Made by a program: the position numbers and the translations under genes. Shown in pieces: positions 8,905 to 17,904 of a stretch of 64,000 nucleotides of DNA (position 1 is the stretch's first letter; each line of letters opens with the position of its first letter). Source of the stretch: Silvibacterium dinghuense (GTDB lineage: Bacteria; Acidobacteriota; Terriglobia; Terriglobales; Acidobacteriaceae). Under the pieces are notes generated by a model. The model searched no databases and was not told the DNA's origin. It worked only from the letters and a program-made list of their open reading frames with translations. Where the stretch lies: assembly GCF_004123295.1 (NCBI RefSeq), contig NZ_SDMK01000001.1:1798001-1862000 (forward strand), written 5' to 3'.

Positions 8905-8990
8905 CTGGCCGTCCAGGCCTTTTGCCTTCGGCCCCCCCCCGCTCCCGCCGGTCGCGGCACCGGCTTGGCCCGGGAGACTTGCTGCGATAG
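8905..8990. repeat. GC-rich intergenic repeat (GGTCGCGGC unit)
   Basis: This stretch between the Nramp and purD genes contains TTTTGCCTTCGGCCCCC and CCGGTCGCGGCACCGG. Related words (CGCTCCCGCTGGTCGCGGCG) occur at 10460-10495 and 21290-21355, so it looks like a dispersed non-coding repeat. Confidence 0.5.
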
Positions 8991-9067
8991 CCTGAACTTT
9001 GTTGTCTACAGGCGACAGGCAGAGACAGCGGCAGCAAAGATTGCGGAGCACGGAGAAGCTGGCTGAG

Positions 9068-10339
9068 ATGAAGGTTCTGGTAATAGGCGCGGGTGGCCGC
9101 GAGCATGCGCTGGTGTGGGCGCTCAAGAAGTCGCCGCGGGTGACGGAGATTGTCTGCGCGCCGGGGAACGGCGGCATAGCGGCGCTGGCGCGGTGCGTGC
9201 CGGTCCATCAGAAGGACATCAACGACCTGATGCGGGTGGTCTCGGAAGTAGCGCCCGACCTGACCATCGTGGGGCCGGAGTTGCCGCTTTCCGTCGGGCT
9301 GGTGGACGAGATGCAGCGGCGCGGGCTGAAGGTCTTCGGGCCGACGCAGGCCGCGGCCATGCTCGAGACGAGCAAAAGCTTCGCCAAGCGCTTCATGCAG
9401 CGGCACAACATCCCCACGGCGAACTACGCGGTGTGCACCACGAAGGAAGAAGCCCTGGAGTCGCTGCCGCTCTTCCATCTGCCGGTGGTGGTCAAGGCCG
9501 ACGGCCTGGCTTCGGGCAAGGGCGTGCTGATCTGCGAGACGAAGGCCGAGGCCGAACAGGCAATCGCGGGGCTCTTCAGCGGCAAGCTGCTGGGCTCGGT
9601 CGAGACGCAGGTGGTGATCGAGGAATTCCTCACCGGCGAAGAGCTGAGCTTTCTGCTGCTGAGCGACGGCAAGCATGTGGCGGCGCTGGTTCCGGCGCAG
9701 GACCACAAGCGAATCGGCGAGGGCGACACCGGCCTGAACACGGGCGGCATGGGAGTCTACTCGACGGACGCGATGATCGAACCGGAGATGCGGGAGTGGA
9801 TCGTAAACCACATCGCGCAGCCGACAGTGAACGGGATGGCAGCGGAAGATACGCCGTTCGTGGGTGTCCTCTATGTCGGGCTCATGATGACGGCGCGCGG
9901 ACCGATGGTGCTTGAGTACAACACGCGTTTCGGCGACCCGGAGACGCAGGCGATTTTAGTGCGGCTGGATTCCGACTTGCTCGAAGCGATAGAAGCATGC
10001 GTCGAAGGCCGGCTGAGCGAGACGGAGTTTCGCTGGAAGCCGGGCGCCTCGGCCTGCGTGATCGCAGCATCGGGCGGTTATCCGGGCAGCTTCCTGACCG
10101 GGCTGCCGATCTCTGGACTGGCCGAAGCCGAGCAGGTGCCGGGTGTGACCGTCTTCCACGCGGGCACGTCGCTGGTGGATGGGCAGATCGTGACCAACGG
10201 CGGCCGCGTACTGGCGGTGACCGCCGCAGGCGCGACGCTCGAGGCCGCGCTCAAGACGGCATACGAAGGCATTGCAAACATTTCGTTCGAGGGGATGTAC
10301 TACCGGCGGGATATCGGGCACCGGGCCTTGAAGAAGTAG
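9068..10339 (+). CDS. purD: Phosphoribosylamine-glycine ligase
   Basis: This 423-residue ATP-grasp enzyme joins glycine to 5-phosphoribosylamine in purine synthesis. The start at 9068 (MKVLVIGAGGREHALVW) is the universal PurD N-terminus; a longer reading from 8999 adds 23 implausible residues. Other landmarks are VGPELPLSVGLVDEM, FMQRHNIPTANY, VVVKADGLASGKGVLIC (ATP-grasp loop), HKRIGEGDTGLNTGGMG and the metal-binding EYNTRFGDPETQAIL. It is not near other pur genes in this window. The downstream 400 bp is repeat-derived with a terminator at 10692. Confidence 0.97.
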   Translation: MKVLVIGAGGREHALVWALKKSPRVTEIVCAPGNGGIAALARCVPVHQKDINDLMRVVSEVAPDLTIVGPELPLSVGLVDEMQRRGLKVFGPTQAAAMLETSKSFAKRFMQRHNIPTANYAVCTTKEEALESLPLFHLPVVVKADGLASGKGVLICETKAEAEQAIAGLFSGKLLGSVETQVVIEEFLTGEELSFLLLSDGKHVAALVPAQDHKRIGEGDTGLNTGGMGVYSTDAMIEPEMREWIVNHIAQPTVNGMAAEDTPFVGVLYVGLMMTARGPMVLEYNTRFGDPETQAILVRLDSDLLEAIEACVEGRLSETEFRWKPGASACVIAASGGYPGSFLTGLPISGLAEAEQVPGVTVFHAGTSLVDGQIVTNGGRVLAVTAAGATLEAALKTAYEGIANISFEGMYYRRDIGHRALKK

Positions 10340-10690
10340 CTGGGGCTCGCTCTCAGGTCGTATCCACCTATTGCTCAAGCAGAGACCTGTCATTTCGACC
10401 GGCGCAGGACCGATTTCTGGTCCTGCGCCTTGGAGAAACCTGCGATTTTCTGTTTCGCGCCTCCGCTCTCGCTGGTCGCGGCGCTGGCGTGGCGTGGGGT
10501 AAAACAAAACCGCAGGTTCCTCCACTTCGCTTCCCCACCCCAGCGCGCCAACATCGGGCGCGCCGGGGCCCCTGGTTCGCTCCGGTCGGAATGACAAAGT
10601 AAGAAGGAGGCTTCGGTCGAGATGACAGGGAAACGGGTATGCCTGGTATTTACGGCACGCATGCGTGTCAATACGACCGAACTAAGAACC
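10340..10690. repeat. Dispersed intergenic repeats downstream of purD
   Basis: No gene is credible in this gap. It contains GGTCGTATCCAC at 10356-10367, a CATTTCGACCGG unit with the hairpin GCGCAGGACC-GATTTCT-GGTCCTGCGC around 10400-10430, and a long unit at 10509-10597 that begins CCGCAGGTTCCTCCACTTCG and ends CGGAATGACA. The last unit recurs at 21595, 24588 and 46877. Short reading frames here are translations of the repeat. Confidence 0.7.
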
Positions 10691-10691
10691 G

Positions 10692-10718
10692 AGGCCCCTC
10701 TTGCGAGGGGCCTTTTTC
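10692..10718 (+). terminator. Rho-independent terminator
   Basis: A perfect 9-bp stem AGGCCCCTC / GAGGGGCCT with a TTGC loop is followed by TTTT on the plus strand. It lies between purD and the convergent pseudokinase gene. Confidence 0.85.
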
Positions 10719-10740
10719 GTATCAGCGCGAAGGGTTGTGC

Positions 10741-12138
10741 TCAGTGATAGTTCTGCGCGTAGACATCGTGCGGCAGCCCCTCGCGGTGCGCCTGCCCGGC
10801 GAGAGCGATGGCCTGATCGCGGGTCATCACGCCGCCGAGGGTCACCAGGAAGGGCGCCTGCCCGGTGCGCGTGAAGACCGAAGGCTGGAGATCGGCATGC
10901 GCCTCGGCAATCGTTCTGGCCTTATGCTGCGCCTGATCCGCATGGTTGTAGGTGTAGGCGATGACCCGCCATCCGGGACGGGTATCGGCCGCGACCGTCT
11001 GCTCGGGACCAGATGCGGCTACAGGCGAGGCCGAGGAAGCCGAAGCCATCGGATGCGCGGCGCTGGGACGCTGCGGAAGCGGAGCAGCCGGAGTCGAAAC
11101 CGGAGCCGCTGCGGGCTCCACGGCGACCGTGGGGGCTGCTGTCGATGCGGCCGGAGCGGAGGAATGGTGCAGGATATGCCATCCCAGCCACAGACAGAGG
11201 AGCACCGCGATCACGCCGCCGGCCATCAGCGCCACGCGAGCAGCCGAGCGGGATTCCGGATTCGCCTCCCATACCGGGCCAGAGGCAGAGCCCGAAGCAG
11301 AGCCGGACACCGGTACCACAGCCGGACTTGATGCCGCTTTTGGAACAGGGCTGGAAGTGGGCGTGGGCGATGCTGGCGACGGTGCAGGCTTCGAGGCGGC
11401 CGGAACTGTCGCGGAGACCGGAGGAGCCGTGGGTGCTACTGGCGCTGGCGCAGTGGCCGGCGGCTTGAGCGCAGCGAGAATCTCGGCCGCGCCCCAGCCA
11501 CCGCGGAGACCTCCGGTGATGATGCGGTCGAAGGGCGCGGGCAGCGGCCCCGCGGCTTCGATCGTGCGCTGCCCGGTGAGAGCCTGGAGCAGGACGGTGC
11601 ACAGATTTTCGAGATCGCGGCGCTTCAGCGCCTGGCCTTCGGCGCCTTCAGGCGCCTCGCGGATGCAGTCGCTGCGCAGCTTGACGGTCTCGCCTACGGC
11701 GAGGATGCTGGCCGGCGACACGTGCTCATGCACGAAGCCGTGTGTGTGCAGCGCCTCGAGGGCGGAGGCGACGCTTTCGGCAAGCTGACGGCTTTCTGCC
11801 TGTGAAAGCCTTTGGTTGACGAGGACCTCGCCGAGATCGGCGTCCGATGGCTCCATGACCGCGTAGACCAGGGCGGTTTCGTCGAGAGTGACCTTGCCGA
11901 AGTCGTCGATACGGAGCAGATAGGGATGATGAAGGGCAGCGACACCGCGCCATCGGGCGAGGATCTCATCATCATCGAAATGAGATTCGACGAGGCGGAG
12001 GATACGGGGCGCACCCTGCCCATCCGAGGTGGCAAAGAGCGCGCTGCGGCCTTCCGGCTGCAGAAGACGCTTCAGCGGGAAAGCGCCGTCAATCGTTGTT
12101 CCTTCATATTCTGTCCACAGTTCCATACGCAGATTCAC
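10741..12138 (-). CDS. Pseudokinase-TM-SPOR-like membrane protein
   Basis: A 465-residue protein with an unusual domain order. Residues ~15-225 follow a serine/threonine kinase fold (ALVYAVMEPSDADLGEVL is the hinge-like region), but the catalytic loop HRDxKPxN is replaced by HEHVSPASI (137-145). No DFG is visible (VKLRSDC instead), so it should be catalytically dead. A Pro/Ala/Ser-rich linker runs ~226-290 and one membrane helix lies at ~301-322. A second Ala/Pro linker leads to a C-terminal segment (389-465, GWRVIAYTY...PFLVTLGG...) that resembles a SPOR-like peptidoglycan-binding domain. The start is GTG 12138 or ATG 12126. A role in sensing or anchoring to the cell wall is inference. Confidence 0.75.
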   Translation of the reverse strand: MNLRMELWTEYEGTTIDGAFPLKRLLQPEGRSALFATSDGQGAPRILRLVESHFDDDEILARWRGVAALHHPYLLRIDDFGKVTLDETALVYAVMEPSDADLGEVLVNQRLSQAESRQLAESVASALEALHTHGFVHEHVSPASILAVGETVKLRSDCIREAPEGAEGQALKRRDLENLCTVLLQALTGQRTIEAAGPLPAPFDRIITGGLRGGWGAAEILAALKPPATAPAPVAPTAPPVSATVPAASKPAPSPASPTPTSSPVPKAASSPAVVPVSGSASGSASGPVWEANPESRSAARVALMAGGVIAVLLCLWLGWHILHHSSAPAASTAAPTVAVEPAAAPVSTPAAPLPQRPSAAHPMASASSASPVAASGPEQTVAADTRPGWRVIAYTYNHADQAQHKARTIAEAHADLQPSVFTRTGQAPFLVTLGGVMTRDQAIALAGQAHREGLPHDVYAQNYH

Positions 12139-12388
12139 ATCCTGGGGGTAAATAGGCCAAGGAAGAGAGCCGCGTGGGGCAAGTGGAACAAGTCGAACAG
12201 CCGTGCGCGGCAGCGAGGCCAGAACCGGCGACTCAGCCGAAAGCTCTGCAGCCGGACCCTTTCGATTCTACAGAGCACAGATGAGGCAAAACGCGGGAAG
12301 CGTCGCCTGGAGGCTCTTTGGGAACCATCGGCTGCACGGGGTGTCGGTTTGAGACCTCCCGCCCGGTTGAACTTTATTATAGAAAGCG

Positions 12389-13630
12389 ATGGCACACTTT
12401 CTTCCAGTCGATGAGCAGATGGACCTGCTTCAAAAAGGAGCAGCGGAGATCATCCGCATCTCCGACCTGCGCGAGCGCCTCGAGCAATCGCGGAAAACCG
12501 GCAAGCCGCTGCGCGTGAAAGCCGGCTTCGATCCGACCGCGCCGGACCTGCACCTGGGCCACACGGTGCTGATGCGCAAGCTGAAGCATTTCCAGGACCT
12601 GGGGCACACGGTGATCTTCCTGATCGGCGACTATACCTCTCTGATCGGCGACCCGACGGGCCGCTCGGCCACACGCAAGCCGCTGACGCGCGAGCAGATC
12701 GACGAGAACGCGAAGAGCTATACGGAGCAGGTCTTCAAGATCCTCGACCGCGAGAAGACCGAGGTGCGCTTCAACTCCGAATGGCTGGGCAAGCTCAGCT
12801 TCGAGGACTTCATTCGCCTCGCCGCCAAGTTCACCGTCTCGCAAATGCTCGAGCGCGCCGAGTTCCACGCGCGTTTCCAGAGCGAGCAGCCGATCTCGCT
12901 GCACGAGTTTCTCTATCCGCTGGCGCAGGGCTACGACTCGGTGGCGCTCGAGTCCGACGTGGAGCTGGGCGGCACGGACCAGAAGTTCAACCTGCTGGCC
13001 GGGCGCGAGCTGCAGCGCGACTTCGGGCAGCAGCCGCAGATCGTCTTCATGACGCCGATCATCGAAGGTCTCGACGGCGTGCAGAAGATGTCGAAGTCGC
13101 TCGGCAACGCCATCGGCATCCACGAGCCGGCGCAGGAGATGTACGGCAAGCTGATGTCGATCAATGACGAGCTGATGTGGCGCTACTGGACGCTGCTCAC
13201 CGATCTTCGCCAGTCGGAGATTGACGCCATGCAGGCCGAGGTCGCCGCAGGCACGCTGCATCCCATGGAGGCGAAGAAGCGCCTCGCCCGCACCATCGTC
13301 GCCGGCTTCCATTCGGAAGAAGCGGCGCGCGCCGCGGACGAGAACTGGGCACGGCAGTTCCAGCAGAAGAGCGATGACGTGGAAGGGCTCGAAGAGGTCA
13401 CGCTCACGACCGCCGACCTGAACCCCGACGCAGAGGGACGCATCCGCGTAACAAAACTGCTCACTGCGACCGGGCTCGCAGCTTCTTCCTCGGAGGCCGA
13501 CCGCAAGGTGAAGGAAGGCGCGGTTCGCATCGATGGCGAGGTCTGCAAGCAGTCGCACCTGGCGCTCAACGGCCATGCCCGCGTTACGCTGCGCGTAGGC
13601 AAGCGGGCCAAGGTCGCGGTGATCGGGTAG
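12389..13630 (+). CDS. tyrS: Tyrosyl-tRNA synthetase
   Basis: This 413-residue class I aminoacyl-tRNA synthetase charges tRNA-Tyr. The HIGH-type signature is HLGH in [16 protein letters not shown], and the KMSKS loop is complete ([14 protein letters not shown]). The C-terminus carries an S4 RNA-binding domain ([25 protein letters not shown]). Length and layout fit the bacterial TyrZ-like type with the [15 protein letters not shown] motif. The ATG at 12389 has no strong Shine-Dalgarno; TATTATAG lies 9-16 bases upstream. The gene is divergent from the pseudokinase gene, and a 7-bp tandem repeat starts immediately after its stop. Confidence 0.97.
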   Translation: MAHFLPVDEQMDLLQKGAAEIIRISDLRERLEQSRKTGKPLRVKAGFDPTAPDLHLGHTVLMRKLKHFQDLGHTVIFLIGDYTSLIGDPTGRSATRKPLTREQIDENAKSYTEQVFKILDREKTEVRFNSEWLGKLSFEDFIRLAAKFTVSQMLERAEFHARFQSEQPISLHEFLYPLAQGYDSVALESDVELGGTDQKFNLLAGRELQRDFGQQPQIVFMTPIIEGLDGVQKMSKSLGNAIGIHEPAQEMYGKLMSINDELMWRYWTLLTDLRQSEIDAMQAEVAAGTLHPMEAKKRLARTIVAGFHSEEAARAADENWARQFQQKSDDVEGLEEVTLTTADLNPDAEGRIRVTKLLTATGLAASSSEADRKVKEGAVRIDGEVCKQSHLALNGHARVTLRVGKRAKVAVIG

Positions 13631-13686
13631 GGCTCAGGGCTCAGGGCTCAGGGCTCAGGGCTCAGGGCTCAGGGCTCAGGGCTCAG
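13631..13686. repeat. Eight perfect tandem copies of GGCTCAG
   Basis: Eight consecutive 7-bp units begin at the first base after the tyrS stop codon. Such a perfect short tandem array is prone to copy-number change by slippage. It is intergenic, so variation would not alter TyrS. Confidence 0.95.
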
Positions 13687-14043
13687 ATGAGAGCGTACGA
13701 GCTGACGGTAGCCCATTCAAGCCTGGATGAGGAACAAGACTCTACACGGATCTCAGAGCCGGGGTTCGTACCTTCCCACCCAAGCGAAGCTTGGGTGGGG
13801 CACCCGGCGCTCATGCCCTGCCCTCCAGGAGAACAAATTTACCATCCAATACTTCCAGTAGCCGTTTCAAAGAAGGTAGTTTCCGGGATAGTGAATCTGC
13901 GCCGCGACCAAAGGGAGCGCCACGCGAAGCGATTCGCCCTGCGCGGAGCAGCTGTCGCCTTTTCGGGCACATCTAGCAAGAAATTGCCGTAAATGTCACC
14001 GATTTTTGACAGTGCCGCAGGAGAACTGAGGCGTAATAGCAGC
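13687..14043. repeat. Intergenic region with hairpin-GGGGCACCC repeat
   Basis: The gap between tyrS and the small membrane protein has a perfect 11-bp stem with a three-base loop (CCCACCCAAGC at 13775-13785, GCTTGGGTGGG at 13789-13799). This is followed by GGCACCC, and repeat-like sequence GAGCGCCACGCGAAGCGATT follows near 13916. I see no gene in it. Confidence 0.65.
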
Positions 14044-14562
14044 ATGCGGAACGCCTGGCTCTACCCACTCACGCACTGGAACTGGAAGGCGGCGCTGATC
14101 ACGGCCATCTGCCGGGCCGGTGCCTGCATGGCGGCGCTCTACCACAGCCCGCTGCACGCCCGCGAGCACTTCGGCGCGGTCGAGGCCTGCTACGTACTGC
14201 TGACGGCCGGCATCTTCTCGGCCTGGCAACAGCAGGCGCTGGATGTGAAGCCGAAGCGGCTGGCATGGACCATCACCGTGCTGGCGATTCCGCTGGGCTC
14301 GCTGGCGGCCGACTCGGCGCTGCACCTGTGGCTGGACCATGGCAACATGCGCGCGCTGGGCATTGGCGCGGTGATCGTCACTGTCTTCTCGGCGATGTTC
14401 CACTGGCACGTGATGCAGAACGGCGCGCTGCTGGTGGGCGAGAACAGCCGCTCCTTCATGGACGACATGAGGGCGATGCCGCGGCTCGCAGCCTCCTTCG
14501 TGACGCAGCCTTTCGCGGCGATCAGCTCCTGGCGGTCGGAACCCGAGGTCGAAGAGGCGTAA
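14044..14562 (+). CDS. Conserved-looking membrane protein of unknown function
   Basis: A protein of 172 residues from ATG 14044; an in-frame ATG at 13993 would add 17 polar residues. Hydrophobic segments are visible at about residues 12-30, 40-56, 70-90 and 100-118, giving roughly four helices. The C-terminus is soluble and acidic (RSFMDDMRAMPRLAASFVTQ). The segment WHVMQNGALLVGENS sits after the last helix. No family is recognised. It stands alone between a repeat region and a strong palindromic terminator. Confidence 0.6.
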   Translation: MRNAWLYPLTHWNWKAALITAICRAGACMAALYHSPLHAREHFGAVEACYVLLTAGIFSAWQQQALDVKPKRLAWTITVLAIPLGSLAADSALHLWLDHGNMRALGIGAVIVTVFSAMFHWHVMQNGALLVGENSRSFMDDMRAMPRLAASFVTQPFAAISSWRSEPEVEEA

Positions 14563-14580
14563 ACACGTTTCAGCGCAAGG

Positions 14581-14610
14581 CGAAGAGCGCGGCCATGGCC
14601 GCGCTCTTCG
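14581..14610. terminator. 30-bp palindrome acting as bidirectional terminator
   Basis: Positions 14581-14594 (CGAAGAGCGCGGCC) pair perfectly with 14597-14610 around a central AT. The palindrome sits between the plus-strand membrane gene (stop 14562) and the minus-strand receptor (stop 14630). There is only a weak T-run, so it may act as a bidirectional terminator. Confidence 0.65.
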
Positions 14611-14629
14611 CGTTTCAGGCCGCTTGCCG

Positions 14630-17524
14630 TCAGAAACGGAAGGAGGTCTCGAGGTTGATGGTGCGGTTGGCGGTTGTCGAGCCGAAGACCCCGGCCAGCG
14701 CTGTCGATTCTCCGAAAAGCGGCGAGCCGAGCACACCGACAGGCGATGCAAGATTCACCACATTGAAGAGGTTTTCGGCGTCAACCGTGAAGCTCAGAGT
14801 GTACTTCCGCACGATCGGCTTCTTCACAGGCTTCGCGGGCGCCTTGGCATCCTTCGAGTCCTTGGAGTCTTTGGCCGGAGCAGGCGCCGGCGGTGGTGGC
14901 GGGTTTTCGTCCGGAACGACCGGCCCGAAATTGAAGCTGCGCCCAACGCCGAGGTTGGCCTGGAACATGTTCGGACCCTTGCCGTAGTTGATGGGGATGA
15001 TCTTCTGCCCGGCAATGGGGTCGGCGTCGAAGACGCCCCACTTGGTGTGATACACGCTCGAGCGCGTCAGATCGGTGGCGAAGGCCGGGCGGTCATTGAA
15101 CTGGGTGTCCCCGTTCAGGTCTTCTCCCACCGTGATGTTAAAGGGCTTGCTCGAGTTATAGACCATGAAGGCGTGCAGGCTGACATGACCCGGAAGGTCG
15201 GCATACCCGAATAAGAAAGCCCGGTTCCGCATGTCGTTCGCACTGCGGCCATAGTCTACGTGCAGATCGTACTGGTTGGAAGGGAAGCTGGTGATGCCCG
15301 AGGTGTTCGCCTCGGCCTTGCTGAGCACATAGGCCGCGAACAGGCCCATCGATTTGGTATGCAGGCTGGCGCGGAAAAACCCTACATCGATGGACGAGGC
15401 TCCCCGCGATTCAAACTGGTAGATGTTCTCGTCTGTGCCGAGCGGGCGTACACCGCTGGTTGGGTCATTGACGTTATAGGTGCCCGGCAGCGGCGCGTTG
15501 ATGTTGCGGGTGAGGAAGAGGTGCACACCCTTGAACGTGAGGTAGTTGGCCGAAAACGAGAGGTACTTGCCGGCAGGAATATCCGCAGTGAACGCGGCCG
15601 TGGAGACATAGGGCGCGCGGAGGTAAGGATCGATGCTGTAAATCGTCGGCGCGCTCGTCGCTCCGCTGGTACAGATCGCGGGATTGGTGCCACAGGTATC
15701 GGGGTAAAAATCCGGATTGGTCACCGAATAGCCCACCTGCTCGACGCCGTTCTGGCGCTTGGCGGTGAGCACGTTCGTCGAAGCAAAGCGCGTGTAGAAG
15801 AGGCCGTAGCCAGCGCGGAGAACCGCGCGCGGAGGCTTGTTCTTGGGGCCGGGGATAGAATATGCGACGCCGAAACGCGGCGCGAAGTCGTCGTGATCGG
15901 ACATCTGCGTCTGCGACTCGAAGCGCAGACCATAGCTCACAGTAAGGTCCTTGCGCGCCTTCCAGTTGTCCTCAGCATAGATGCCGGCATCGAAGACCGA
16001 GACCACGATGCCGGGCGTGCCCACGGTCTGCGAGAAGAGGCTGGCGCCGCCGCCTTCGGCGCGGATCTGCGCTCCGGTGAGACCGGCCTTCAATCCCTGC
16101 TCAGTGATCTGGTAGGCGCCAATGGAGGCGAAGGTATAGTTGCCGTTGAAATTCGCCGTTGAGACATTGGCATCGCGCACGTCGCGCAGGCGCGCGCCGA
16201 TGTTGAACTCATGCGTGCCATGCTCGATCTGCAGGTGGTCCTGGAACTCGTAGTGATCCTGGTTGTCGCGGTTGATGCCGGTGTTATTGCCGCCGCCGGT
16301 GAAGCCGCCCTGCACGGTGACGGTGGCAGAGGTTTCTGCGGGCGTCTGATTATTGCGGTCGCGGATGTACTGGAACTTCGTCTCGTTGACGACATGCGGA
16401 CTGTACATCTGCGTGTCGGAGAACTGGATGCTCTGTTCGGTGTTGTCGCTGTTGTAGGCCTGCGAGGCCAGCTCAAACTGGCCGACACCGGCGTTCGACT
16501 GCGTGGTGCGCTGCAAGGAATAGCGCAGGGTGAGTGTCTGCACCTGGCCGATCTGGAGATCGTAGCGCGGGGTGAAATTGGTGGTAGTGGTCGGCGAGGT
16601 GATCGCCTGCGTGAAGCTGGTCTGGTTCAGATTCGAGTCAAGAACGACGGCGTTCACCACCGAGTCATTGATCGTGTGCTGATTGAAAATATCGGCGAAG
16701 TAGGAACTCTTCTTATTGATCGGCCCGTTTACGTCACCATCGAGCATGTAGGAGTAGTAGGGCGGCTGGTCTGCGACGAAAGGGTTGTGGGTGTTGAAGG
16801 ACGAGTCGTTGCCCTGCATCCAGTAGTCGCCGTGCAGCTTGTTGGTGCCGGGCTTGGTGAAGATCTCGATGCGGCCGAAGCCCAGCGCATCGTACTCCGC
16901 GGAAAAGGGATTCTGGTTGATGCGGATCTCACGGATCGAAGACTTGGGCGGCAGCTTGCCGCCGGAGAAGCCGTCGACGAAGAACTGCGCACTGCCACCA
17001 TCGGGACTTGGCCCGGCGAGCGCCTCGAGCTGATCCTGGAGCTCAGTCGGATCGCTCGAAAGCGAATTGATGGCCGCGCCCTTGATGACGATCGCGCCGC
17101 CGTTCTTGTCCGGGCTGGTGTCGATCTCGCTATCGGTAACGACGGTCTGCTGCTGCTGGATCTCGATGGGCAGCGAGAGGGACTTGCGCTGCGTCTCGCC
17201 GGGCGAAACACAGACCCCGTCGACGTGCGTCTCCTGGAAACCAGTGGCAATGGCGTCGACGGTATAACAGCCGGGCACGAGGCCGGTGATCGTGTAATGC
17301 CCCTGGCTGTCGGTCTCAGCGGTGGAGATCACATTGCCCGACTTTTCGGCATTCACGGTGGCGCCGGGGATGAGAGCGCCGGTGGGATCGACGATGGTGC
17401 CGGCGATGGCGCCGGGGCTATCCGGGCTGGCCACCTGAGCCCACACGGGGCGTCCGGAAATGAACAACGCAAGCGCTACCAACAGAGAGGCGCAACAGGA
17501 CAGAACAGAGCGGGAACGGCGCAT
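14630..17524 (-). CDS. TonB-dependent receptor with carboxypeptidase-like N-terminal domain (Oar/Cna type)
   Basis: A 964-residue outer-membrane protein. A signal peptide (ends RPVWAQ near residue 30) is followed by a carboxypeptidase regulatory-like beta-sandwich (GAIAGTIVDPTGALIPGATV, then YTITGLVPGCYTV). A plug-like region follows (QDQLEALAG, FVDGFSGGKLPP, EIRINQNPFSAEYD), and then a long beta-barrel ending with an aromatic residue (ETSFRF). A Pro-rich plus Lys/Asp-rich insertion (PPPPPAPAPAKDSKDSKDAK) lies near residues 882-901 and is probably a periplasmic or extracellular loop. It is divergent from a GH28 pectinase gene at 17905, so uptake or binding of pectic oligosaccharides is a reasonable inference. 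Confidence 0.9.
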   Translation of the reverse strand: MRRSRSVLSCCASLLVALALFISGRPVWAQVASPDSPGAIAGTIVDPTGALIPGATVNAEKSGNVISTAETDSQGHYTITGLVPGCYTVDAIATGFQETHVDGVCVSPGETQRKSLSLPIEIQQQQTVVTDSEIDTSPDKNGGAIVIKGAAINSLSSDPTELQDQLEALAGPSPDGGSAQFFVDGFSGGKLPPKSSIREIRINQNPFSAEYDALGFGRIEIFTKPGTNKLHGDYWMQGNDSSFNTHNPFVADQPPYYSYMLDGDVNGPINKKSSYFADIFNQHTINDSVVNAVVLDSNLNQTSFTQAITSPTTTTNFTPRYDLQIGQVQTLTLRYSLQRTTQSNAGVGQFELASQAYNSDNTEQSIQFSDTQMYSPHVVNETKFQYIRDRNNQTPAETSATVTVQGGFTGGGNNTGINRDNQDHYEFQDHLQIEHGTHEFNIGARLRDVRDANVSTANFNGNYTFASIGAYQITEQGLKAGLTGAQIRAEGGGASLFSQTVGTPGIVVSVFDAGIYAEDNWKARKDLTVSYGLRFESQTQMSDHDDFAPRFGVAYSIPGPKNKPPRAVLRAGYGLFYTRFASTNVLTAKRQNGVEQVGYSVTNPDFYPDTCGTNPAICTSGATSAPTIYSIDPYLRAPYVSTAAFTADIPAGKYLSFSANYLTFKGVHLFLTRNINAPLPGTYNVNDPTSGVRPLGTDENIYQFESRGASSIDVGFFRASLHTKSMGLFAAYVLSKAEANTSGITSFPSNQYDLHVDYGRSANDMRNRAFLFGYADLPGHVSLHAFMVYNSSKPFNITVGEDLNGDTQFNDRPAFATDLTRSSVYHTKWGVFDADPIAGQKIIPINYGKGPNMFQANLGVGRSFNFGPVVPDENPPPPPAPAPAKDSKDSKDAKAPAKPVKKPIVRKYTLSFTVDAENLFNVVNLASPVGVLGSPLFGESTALAGVFGSTTANRTINLETSFRF

Positions 17525-17904
17525 AGCGGTGCGTCAGGCTCCTTCGACAGAGTCTCGGGCAGAGTGAAATTTATTTACTGCAGAAACACGAGTGAGATAC
17601 GCGCCAGGAGGCGGCGAAGTTCGCCGCGAGAAGCAGCAGTCCATCAGAGCAACGCCTCACACCGCCGGGGCAGAGCCGGGTGAGCAGGAACGCGCTGCCT
17701 ATGAGACGGAGCTGAGCAGAAAAGCGCTCCATAATTTTTGCAACGCTTCCATGATTTTCCTGCAAAGCCCGGAGCATGTCACCACACCGGCCTCGAAGCA
17801 GGCCGCGACGAACTCTCCAGCGCGGCGTGTATGCTGGGAAACGCAGGAAAGACGCGGGCTGCGCGCACATGGAGCGAAAGACGGTCCGCGACAGGAGATG
17901 ATCG
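17525..17904. other. Divergent intergenic region between receptor and GH28 gene
   Basis: The 380 bp between the two divergent starts presumably hold both promoters. AT-rich patches occur at 17565-17580 (GAAATTTATTTACTGC) and 17725-17760. I found no clear palindrome, riboswitch or small gene. Confidence 0.4.

Noticed and set aside
10390-10671. Short minus-strand frame (CHSDRSE-like peptide) downstream of purD
   Set aside because: It is a translation of a dispersed repeat and not a conserved protein.
13631-13686. Possible CRISPR array
   Set aside because: The units are 7 bp and contiguous, with no spacers and no cas genes.
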